Below, in pieces: positions 55,133 to 64,000 of a stretch of DNA of 64,000 nt. Position 1 is the stretch's first letter. The number at the start of each line of letters is the position of its first letter. The notes below the pieces were generated by a model. That model was not told where the DNA came from. It made no database searches and saw only the letters and a program-made list of their open reading frames with translations. The position numbers and the translations under genes were made by a program. Source of the stretch: Glandiceps talaboti (taxonomy: Eukaryota; Hemichordata; Enteropneusta; Spengelidae). The stretch is taken from positions 25,424,725-25,488,724 of the forward strand of contig NC_135555.1 in the NCBI RefSeq assembly GCF_964340395.1. The letters run 5' to 3'.

Positions 55133-55499
55133 CAACAAGACATCATATCGCCAGCTTTTAATGAAAAATTAAAACGAAAGTCTGGACTGCAATCTCATGA
55201 CTACTTTTTTTCCCATATATGGTAAGGTTCATTAGCAAAAGAACTTTCACCTCGCCTGTACTCGTTTCTGCACTGCCATTACCACATCGGCAATTTTAAC
55301 GTGGTGATTTTGCCACCAATATTGATCATACAAAATCAAAACTTCATAAATGAACCACAAAGTACTTTCCCTTTCAAAATGAGGTAATTTTAGAATGAGT
55401 ATTATCGTTTTTATTGATGACTGACTCTGTCAAAAATCGTTCCCAATTCAACTTCATGACTTTGTCAATCGAGAGCATACATATCTACTGGAATGAACC
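55133..55499. other. No recognisable feature
   Basis: Unremarkable AT-rich sequence. Confidence 0.5.
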
Positions 55500-56100
55500 A
55501 TTCTGTAGAAGGGGTGCAGAATTTGGATTTGAAGTCTGCAACCCTGTTTCGAACAAACACTTTGCACATTATGCGTAGAATTAAGACTATAGCACATATT
55601 ACATTGCTTGTTTGACGTCAATGGTGTCTTTTGAAAAGTGGCAGTTTACTTAAAGTTTCCTGGACTGATTTCCAATTTGGCGTCGGTCATAATGCTCATT
55701 AACATATTTATTTTTTTTACATTGCAAAAAAAAATCATCAAAAATAGAAAAGATGTGCTGACTTGAAATTAACAAATCTGAGTAAGCTACCCTCTGCGCA
55801 TCGACACACCAGATATTAAAGCAATCTGACGAGGAGTATTTGAGGAGATGATGAAAATATCATTTTTGGAAAAAAAATCGTAAAAAATTGAAAATGGCAC
55901 AGATCAATTTGGCATGAACAAATCTGAATAGCCTCCCCCAAGGAACATGCACACCAAATATCAAAGTATTCTGACTGTCACTTTCGGAGAAGATGATGAA
56001 AATAAAACAAGTTGACAGACAGACCATGATCACTTATACCTCTATACCTACATATGTGTATACCAACCTATACCTAAAGTTTACGCTGTCAGCGAAAAAT
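55500..56100 (+). mobile_element. Pearl-like family D repeat, copy 2
   Basis: Direct counterpart of 34,770-35,400 (about 85-90% by eye), with the same two ~155-bp units and the end 'cctatacctaaagtttacgc' tgtcagcg. The pair gives the element boundaries. Confidence 0.65.
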
Positions 56101-56440
56101 TAACAAGAATTTGAATTTGCTTGCATGGTTCCCTGTGGCAATTTATGTGTGCACATACAGTGCCTGCGTGTCTCTAGGGGTTTAGAATTGTTACTATTGT
56201 AATGAACAGTGTGTGAAGCCTTTTTCTTATCTATCTAAATAGTTCTTGGACATTGAACATAAATAATAACACACGCCAACAAGCAAAATATCACAATTTA
56301 GTGCCTGCAAAAAGATTTGTACTCTTACAAAAAAATGTAATGCCAAAGCCAAAGGTGATTTTAGCTGGATTTATTTATCGTACAGTGCTATAATTTGCCT
56401 GGATATCTTAGATTGAAGGTAAATGGCCATGCAGTAATCA
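56101..56440. other. No recognisable feature
   Basis: Nothing identifiable before the 53-bp array. Confidence 0.5.
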
Positions 56441-56965
56441 GTAAGATTTTACAGGACATTTCGCTAGACATGCAAGGTTAGACTATATCTTCTTTAAATT
56501 TTACAGAACATTTCGCTAGACTTGCAAGATTAAACTATATCTTCTGTCAATTTTACAGAATATTTTGCAAGACTTGCAAGGTTAGACTATATCTTCTGTA
56601 AATTTTACAAGACATTTCACTCGACTTGCAAGATTAGACTATATCTTCTGTCAATTTTACAGGACATTTTGCTAGACTTGCAAGGTTAGACTATATCTTC
56701 TGTAAATTTTACAGGACATTTTGCTAGACTTGCAAGATTAAACTATATCTTCTGTAAATTTTACAGGACATTTTGCAAGACTTGCAAGGTTAGACTATAT
56801 CTTCTGTAAATTTTACAGAACATTTCGCTAGACTTGCAAGGTCAGACTATATCTTCTGTAAATTTTACAGAATATTTCGCTAGACTTGCAAAGTTAGACT
56901 ATATCTTCTGTAAATTTTACAGGACATTCGCTAGACCTGCAAGACTATATCTTCTGTAAATGCTA
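56441..56965 (+). repeat. 53-bp minisatellite, about 10 copies
   Basis: The unit contains 'tcttctgtaaattttacagg' and 'acattttgctagacttgcaa'. Variants gaacatttcgc/ggacattttgc and gattaaac/ggttagac. Confidence 0.93.
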
Positions 56966-57840
56966 TACCATGTCAAGTACTGTTGAGTTTGCTTGGTCCT
57001 ACACCTTTGATGCTATGATCTGCTGTGATCTATAATTATTTGTCAGAAATTACACATTACATTCCCCCCCCCCCCCCCCCGCCCACATGGCTCATTCCAT
57101 TTTGGGTGTTGTCTGTTAGACAGATAACACAACTTCACATGTATCTCAGTATTTATGTTGTTGTCAATTATTTTGTGATAGCTGCAACAATACATAATCA
57201 AAAATACACATCCCTAGTTTTTATTTTCAACAAAATTAAGATGAAACATTTTATACAGCAAACATCAACTTAGTACAGTAGCTGTTTCACTACGTCACGC
57301 TCAGTCCTCCACTAGAATTGCTACAGATCAATCATGTGTAAGCTCCTATTAAAAAGTGTTCAGGATCCTGTTCAAACTGTCTTTTTGTAGACAATATCAC
57401 CACCTCTTTGAAAGTCGAGCATATCCTGTCTTAGTCTACCGGTATAAATGTGTCGCTCTCGATCACATTAATGCTTCCTCAATGTTATTTTCAAGCGGAA
57501 ATCGTACTATATTCTCAACATTACAGCTAAATTTTCAAATTCGGTGGACATGTTGACTAATACTTTGCATGCTCCATGCACTAGAACAACGTCGTAATGG
57601 TTGCCAAGGACTCCAAACCACTACTGAGTACTTATTGCCATTTTGAATCAAATATGGGTATATTCGAGTACTTATGTAGTGAATTTTGCAATCAAGACAG
57701 CAGTTGGTATTTTGGAGAACTATTTGTTATTGGGACAACTCTAAAAGGTTATTGAACACAATGCAAACAACTTTGCTTGCTGGAGAAGTTTGTTATAATT
57801 ACTTTAGTGCGCTGTGGTGTATGATTCTTGTTTGGTGTTA
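56966..57840. other. No recognisable gene
   Basis: A C-run at 57,065-57,080. ORFs at 57,025 and 57,356 have no supporting motif. Confidence 0.5.
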
Positions 57841-57844
57841 TAAA

Positions 57845-58042
57845 ACACATGTTGACTGACATTATTTGGGTGAGTTTGTTTCCCCTCGGGACTAGCCAGT
57901 CACACCAAAACAGTTTCATTTCCAATCAGGTTTTGCCCTCGGGGAAACCACAACAGTCTTGTTTCTGAGACTGTTTTTGTGTGACCGGCTAGTCCCTTGT
58001 CAACAAACATATGCTATTGCCCTCATTGTCAGTCAACATGTG
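57845..58042. mobile_element. ~200-bp foldback element
   Basis: Outer arms 'acacatgttgactgaca' and its inverse (58,026-58,042); inner arms 'gggactagccagtcacacca' aaacag and the inverse at 57,962-57,990. Nearly the whole segment can form one long hairpin. No coding capacity; MITE-like. Confidence 0.8.
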
Positions 58043-58044
58043 TA

Positions 58045-58479
58045 CGTACTATACCACTCTCCCTGTCATTTTTTTGGCAAAGGAAAGAGAAGCTATGTGG
58101 ACAGCAAATGAACAGTCAGTAACAACTAATTGCTCTGTCAATTCTGGGCTAATGGCTGTACATTTTTTTTAAAAAAACACCAAAAAACAGGGTTATATTT
58201 GCCGATGTCGCCAAAGTCCCTAGAAATTGGAACTAGCTACAAAATTAAATTCTCACTCCCAAAGCAAAAAAAGAAAAAAAGTTGTTTGCTGACTGAAACA
58301 GACACTATTGCCTCCAGACGGAATTGACAAGTGTTGATTTATTCACGAAGTGTAGCCGAAAATAGAAACAGAGACTACACTCAAAAGTTTTTTTTGTGTG
58401 GAAGTTAAAAAAAATGTAATTTCCAAGCCTCAACAAAGTAGAAAACGAGTGGAAACTTGTAAGGGCTTGTTCCCAAAAT
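58045..58479. other. No recognisable feature
   Basis: A-rich sequence; the 65-codon ORF (58,130-58,327) has Lys runs only. Confidence 0.5.
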
Positions 58480-58788
58480 TTACCAGATGTTCATGGAATG
58501 CCGACAAATCACACATCCATGAACAACATTATCACCGCGACTTTTGGCGACCCAAAACTGAAAAAATATACTGAGAAAAAATACTAACCGGGTTTGTCCT
58601 AGTTTCACAGCTGGTGTCGGAACGTAATAATTACCACGAGTAGTCGTCGTCCACCTCAAGTCACTAGTCGGCAGACAACTTCCAAGACGGCTTCTGGTGT
58701 CTGCAGGTATCAATTTCAAGTTATCTCCCAGGATTAGTCTTCGGATGTCCCATGAAGGTCCCAAAACTTGTTCCAAAGATGCTACCAT
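58480..58788 (-). CDS. Unrecognised 102-codon ORF, possible first exon
   Basis: ATG in a fair context (aagtATGG). Reads MVASLEQVLGPSWDIRRLIL, then DLRWTTTTRGNYYVPTPAVK; composition in the first 68 codons is protein-like. A gttagt donor-like site follows GQTR (about 58,590), after which the reading becomes hydrophobic and less convincing. CpG content around 58,500-58,860 is higher than nearby, compatible with a gene start. No family recognised. Confidence 0.25.
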   Translation of the reverse strand: MVASLEQVLGPSWDIRRLILGDNLKLIPADTRSRLGSCLPTSDLRWTTTTRGNYYVPTPAVKLGQTRLVFFLSIFFQFWVAKSRGDNVVHGCVICRHSMNIW

Positions 58789-58799
58789 ACTTGTTAGGC

Positions 58800-59370
58800 T
58801 GTTTTCCGACGGCGACTACCACTGTCAGTGTGACATGTCCCCACTTTCATCGCTGATGGCGATGCATGTTAGAGCCCAATTTCACTACAAAAAACAAACA
58901 TTATCATGATTATAAGTCACTGTTGAGATTAGTATAGCAGTCAGCTATGCTATCACTTGGTAAGAACAAGTTGACGGCCCGTTTCAAAAGGAGACTAGCT
59001 GCATTCTGCCTTCACTGTAGTAATACCATTGTTACAGTCGCATGGACATGTACACGTGTACGTACGTATATTCTGTTTGGAAACGTCACACTGCCACCAT
59101 CACATTTACACTCGATCATAACCCCCTTTAAAATCTTGCAAATTTCTACAAAACATTTCTTCAAATACTTTCGAGTATATGAAGTCAAATATGGTTGTCG
59201 ATGAAGTTGCATGGGTAAAACAGGCGAAAAATACGGATTTTAAAGTATGGCTACGTGACCACTTACCAACATTTCAAATTGGGCGCCTGCCTCGTTCTGA
59301 GATACATGAACCTTGACCTTGACGATTCATCATCGCCGATCGTTAATTTATAGATATATCTACCCGCCAC
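58800..59370. other. No recognisable feature
   Basis: Contains a CpG-containing stretch and the ORF 58,947-59,204 without known motif. Confidence 0.4.
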
Positions 59371-59377
59371 GCCGTAC

Positions 59378-60895
59378 CAGTACCGTAGCCTGCGGGGGGG
59401 GGGGCAAGGGGGGCAGCTGCCCCCCTGAGATTTTGGAAAAAAGAAAGAAAAAAAGCTACTTTTTGAATATGTCTTTGGTTAAAATGTTTTATATTATTAT
59501 CTCATTGCACACTGACACTAGCGTTATTCCGCAATTAATTTTGAAGCGACAATTTGCTATGGAAAGAATGGTCTTGAATTTGTACACAGTACCTTCGACA
59601 TCAAAATCCAAACTTCAATTTCCATTATAATGATAATAACAAGGAGAATTCACCGAGTTCACCTTGGGTTCCGACATAAACGAGGCCATAACAGTTTTTG
59701 GGAGTTGGATAAAGAAGATGATTATTTTGTTGTGTTACTTATTTGAGAAAGCACCATCCATTTTTCTTACTTTGAATGTGACATCTTTTCGGCAACTACT
59801 TTGAAAGATACGACATTAGGCCAGAAAAAAATGAAAAAGCTGTTCAACCTACCCATATATTTTTTTCTGGTGATGGGCAATATATCCTCATGCGGGCTGC
59901 GCATTTTCTTTTCAAAATTAAGGATATTTCTTCATATTTTCTGAATAGTACATGTAAGAATATGCATCTACAGTCTATTCCAAATAATATAATATCTTAT
60001 ACAGTGGTTTACTTGGCTCTGATGTTGCATACAAGCATGAATTTAGATTAAATATCCAATGTGCACTAAAAAGAATTGAACAAAAGTTTACGACCATTGG
60101 GCCATCAAAAGTCTGAAAGTCTTGAAATGTTTTGCTCTTTATTCGGGAATTTCGGAACCAAATTAAACTTCAGGAGAGGTCATTTACCATGTGATGTCCA
60201 CATCCGCATAATATCTTTCAGCTTTGCCACAACAAAATACACTTTCAAATAATATGTAATGCATAGCATAATTGTTTCAATTCTGGTATTTTATTATGTC
60301 TATGGGTTGATATTTTATGCTTCTAAATGGCCTCCTACACTCTTATTTTCAATTTTTTTCACCTTTGGAGTTGTCTCCTTCCAATGCATCATTGTACCAT
60401 ATGATTTTATATCTCCACTGTAGTGTAGGTGACAGAAGGGGTGGCTAAAATAATGCTTGAGTTTCAATTGGCATTAGAGAGAGGGTTAGAGGAATTTTTA
60501 ACTACACCATTTGTTTAACCGTAAATTGTGTACATTTCCTAACTGTAGCTATGCAGACAAATTGCATGAGATAGTATCAAGATGACTGAATAAGTTCTAT
60601 CTAAACTCGACCTGAAATATTTTGCTATCATTATATATGGTTTGTTTATCCATGTCAAGCATTGTGAAAAAATGAAATCGACCTACTTACCCAACGTGAT
60701 GGGTTAGGTTACCCGTTGACCAGCATTTTTTATTTTTTCTGACCCTACATATGATATTTTATTGCGTATGCTAAAATATATATTATGTAAATTGCATGCA
60801 AAGTTATGTAAATTAGCACTTTTCTAAATTTTAAATGCAAGATTGCACCAAGACAAAGTTCTGCCCCTTGGCAATTTGGTCAGGCTACGGCCCTG
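59378..60895 (+). mobile_element. hAT-like element with 5-bp flanking duplication (copy 2)
   Basis: cgtac occurs at 59,373-59,377 and at 60,896-60,900, flanking a 1,518-bp segment that begins cagtaccgtagcctg and ends caggctacggccctg. The inverted ends also share caaggggg..gcag further in. CAG...CTG ends with a CGTAGCC word are frequent in invertebrate hAT elements, though these normally make 8-bp duplications. It contains the sequence shared with 1-778. No transposase is evident, so it is non-autonomous. Confidence 0.7.
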
Positions 60896-61064
60896 CGTAC
60901 CCGTAGCCTTCCGACGCGACGCAGGGAGGAGGTTTCGATACAAATTTCTCTTTAAACTGACGAAACAATAGTAACAATTCAAAATGTGAGTAAAGGTATA
61001 TTTGTATCTTGTAAAATTAGAAACCTTAGAAATTTTCAAAAGTTGAAAATAAATTCTCAATTTA

Positions 61065-61150
61065 TTTTGGTTGAAATAGTACAAAAAGCATTGATTGTAC
61101 GAAACAGTCAAATACTTTACATGACATGTCCTGCAACTAGTGTGGAAGGT
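61065..61150 (+). repeat. Short dispersed repeat, partner at 63,110
   Basis: 'agcattgattgtacgaaaca' ... 'tttacatgacatgtcctgca' corresponds to 63,150-63,200 with modest divergence. Purpose unknown. Confidence 0.55.
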
Positions 61151-61151
61151 A

Positions 61152-61182
<31 letters not shown>
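61151..61182 (+). repeat. (GT)n microsatellite
   Basis: About 16 GT units. Confidence 0.9.
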
Positions 61183-61186
<4 letters not shown>

Positions 61187-62029
61187 ATCAAATGTCAATC
61201 CATTACCCCCCGAAACCACCACCGCTGTAAAGCCACAAAATGTTGTGAAGCCACGCACTCGGGCTCCACACTTTTGGCCCTCCTATTACGCTTAAAAAGG
61301 CATAAAAAGTGCCTAGAAATGTTCTCAGCGATGGTCCTACTTTTTTGTCAAAAATATAATATGTGCGAAAATCGGCGTGAGTGTTCGCAAAAGTCACCAG
61401 GAAAGCACACACACATGTTCTAGGCACATAGCGCCACCAAGAGTTGAAATCGTTCATGTGCGCATGCGCGTATCTCTGTAACTAGTGTAAGTTTGCTGTT
61501 CACTTGTGAGTACTTCCAGGGAGCATTCACGACCTCATGACAAGTCCTGTCATTGGAGTTTCCTTTTTCTGAAGGTTAGTAATCCACCACTCATATTTTG
61601 GTAATTTAATGACTACCATTTAAGACCATTATTTCAGAGTTTCAAAATGAATTGGCGACACTATTATTCTGACCCTTCACAGTGAGCAAACTCAAATTGA
61701 ATATGGTCGCTCATATGTGTGGCCCTCTGTGCTGTAGATGTTGTTGAATTCATCTATTTTTGTCAACATTTTCAGCATTTATTGTTGCCAAGCCTTTCAT
61801 CAAAGGATAGAGACATTCATCTGCATGTATGTGTTTTTTTTTATTTAAAAGTAGTCGCTCATGTTCCAGACAGAGGCGATCTTCTAGGGCTGTACAATTT
61901 TAGTTGATGGCGACATGCCTAAATCTGGGTAGTCTGAAAAGGGAAAGCACAGAAGCCAAGAGTACTGAAAAACGAAAAGTCACAAATGAATGAAAATATA
62001 GACCATGTTTATGCTTACCATACAAAATT
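61183..62029. other. No recognisable gene
   Basis: CpG-containing but without recognisable exon; ORFs at 61,203 (minus) and 61,719 lack motifs. Confidence 0.45.
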
Positions 62030-62860
62030 TACAGTGTACACCTCATGTAGTGGGGGAGGGGTCCTAGGGGTCTCCCCCTAGAAATCCTGGAGGTTTTGTA
62101 CTGTGAAAAGTCAATTTTGAGACTATTCAGACCCTTTCAGACAATAATTTCCAAGCTTTACAAGACAGCACCAACATGTAAAAAGCAACTACACAGGGTT
62201 GAAATACTTATACTTTGATAGCATCTTGACAGTAAGTCGGGAAGAGCTTGAGACTGGGATATGTCCACCTTATGTGGGGGGGGGGGGGGGTCCAAGGGAT
62301 CTCCCTCTAGAAGCCCTGGAGGATTGTTATTCTTAAAGCCAATTTTAGGCTATTCAAACCCTTTCAAGCAATAACTCAATCCATGCTTTACAAGACAGCA
62401 CAATCAAGTATCAGAAACTATTATTTATAACTTACATAGGGTTGAAAATATGTTCTTAAACAGTTAAATGACATCATTATATACATGTAGTAAAGGTCAG
62501 CACATCTACTGGTACTATCATTGGTAGGGGAGATTTGGAGTTTAAGACAATTTTAGACTACCTTGGCAAACATTTCACATCTTTAAAAGACAATATCATC
62601 TCAAATTAGAATTGGGTGAAAATATTTAAGAAAAGTTTAATACCATTATGACAGTAAAAAGGTTGTTGGTTGAATGCATGAGTGACCTCTGGGGGTGAGG
62701 GAGTCCTTGGGGGTTTCCCCCTGGGAGATCTGCAGTTTTTTGCTTCTATTAAGGAAATGCTTAGGTTATTCATATCCTTTGAGCTAATATTTCCAAGCTT
62801 CGAATAGCTAACGTAAATGTAAGTTTTAAATGGGTTTCCCATGTCACATAAAAATGGCCC
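62030..62860 (+). repeat. Degenerate ~220-bp tandem repeats with G/C-rich core
   Basis: Three to four diverged units, each with a G-run, a 'ggggtctccccctagaaatc'-like word, 'ctggaggttttgtactg', 'ctattcagaccctttcagac' and 'caagctttacaagacagcac' (62,030; 62,260; 62,500; 62,680). A 14-base G-run lies at 62,277-62,290. Confidence 0.6.
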
Positions 62861-64000
62861 TGTAACATTGGTATAGTGGCATTAATATTGCATGTATAGT
62901 AAAGTCACCGGTATGTTAGAGAACTTTAGGTGGTCATACCTAGTGTATTTATAGAAACTGGAAATTGATGAGATGTGGTGATTTGTAGTGTCCAAAATAG
63001 AAAGTGTATTATTTCTGACAAGTTCATAGTGACGAGTAGGGAACATTTTAGATTAACTTCTTTTATAAACTATCTATGAAGATTACCATGATTACGAAAC
63101 CTTCAAGTTCACTTTTGCCCGAAAGTGCAATATAAGTGAAGCACTGATTGTGAAACAGTCAATCATTTACATGACATGTTCTGTAACTAGTGTGGTAGCT
63201 AGGTAATACATGTATATGTATATTTATAGTTATGCTTGAACTAATAAGTAATATTAAAAAATTCATGTAAGAAACAGGGACAAGAACAAATATTTACATG
63301 TACCACATTTCAGACAAGGCTATATGCCATTGCAGAAAAAGGATTTTTTTCTTCCATCACAATCCAAAACACAATGACCCCTCCCCCCTATCCATAATTT
63401 TAAAAACAGAATACCCCCCCCCCCACTGACAATTTCAAAAACAGGGTGACCCCCTCCCAATCCACCCACCCCACCCCCCAGGGCAAAGAAACTGACCGGT
63501 CCCAAATGCCAGATCAATCTCTTAATGTCTTGCTAGACATCTGAGCATAAAACTGACAATGCATGAGAAGGGAATGAGATGACTTGCATTGCAGCATATG
63601 GAATACTGGAACACCCTCAGATTTCTTACTGGACTTCAGCTTGATGTCATACAATTAAATTATCTCTGTCAGTGATTATACCCAAATGATGCTTGCATTT
63701 TGTGTAAATATAGCAATTCCTTGATTTGTAAAGAAACGGCTCATTGCTGAATACTGTTTGCATTCCTTTTGCTGTATAAGCATATTATTGTATGAATCAT
63801 GGCACAATAAATAGTATATATGGATGAGAAAACATTAAATGTGTAACCAAAAATATTTGTATCATTCTAGACACTGATTATGAGTGGTTACAACATGACT
63901 GTAACAAATAATATATATATGGACCTACATATGCTAACAAGTTGTTAGTGTCAAACTTTCTTTCAAGCAGTTGTGGGCTGACATAGTGTTTGGATGCAAC
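62861..64000. other. No recognisable gene
   Basis: Contains the second copy of a short repeat (63,110-63,200) and a C/G-rich low-complexity patch (63,376-63,480). Nothing else recognised to the window end. Confidence 0.45.

Overview
The window is eukaryotic, AT-rich and intron-bearing, most likely from a marine invertebrate. A mollusc or other lophotrochozoan fits best; a hemichordate or cephalochordate is also possible. The reasons are split metazoan-type exons with GT-AG borders, frequent ACATGTA motifs, many LINEs, and dispersed elements that combine ~150-bp tandem cores, an (ACGG)n-type microsatellite and a terminal hairpin, like the 'pearl' elements described in bivalves. No prokaryotic gene organisation, rRNA, functional tRNA or CRISPR array is visible.

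The one gene I can name is PUS1 (tRNA pseudouridine synthase 1) on the + strand. Seven exons between 7,871 and 25,735 encode the last 238 residues in a continuous phase; the 5' exons, including the one with the catalytic Asp, were not found and probably lie left of the window. Its introns are full of minisatellites (40-, 28-, 61-, 32-, ~39- and 42-bp units), a SINE whose tRNA-like head has become a 60-bp minisatellite, and a nested LINE (about 14,057-19,913). A 33-bp minisatellite starts exactly at the stop codon. A poly(A) signal at 26,863 closes the gene, and a 2.8-kb array dense in AATAAA (27,350-30,170) follows.

Region by region: 1-7,870 holds transposon debris (edge copy of a hAT-like element, pearl-like elements, CR1/L2-type reverse transcriptase and endonuclease fragments, one arm of a 1.1-kb inverted duplication). 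7,871-26,890 is PUS1. 30,200-38,150 holds a cluster of small minus-strand exon-like modules; six join in one reading frame into a possible small Lys/Glu-rich protein, while others are decayed duplicates. 38,820-42,600 is a ~134-bp satellite-like array. 43,700-47,250 is a reverse-oriented pearl-like complex invaded by a Tigger/pogo-like element and by a gag-like retroelement fragment. 47,670-54,945 is a second, broken LINE with an ORF1 and several insertions. 55,000-64,000 is mostly noncoding, with a further pearl-like copy, a 53-bp minisatellite, a foldback element, a complete hAT-like element with target duplication, and degenerate repeats.

The dominant story is layered insertion and tandem amplification around a conserved housekeeping gene. 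Several insertions can be dated relative to each other because they interrupt reading frames or other repeats and left target-site duplications.
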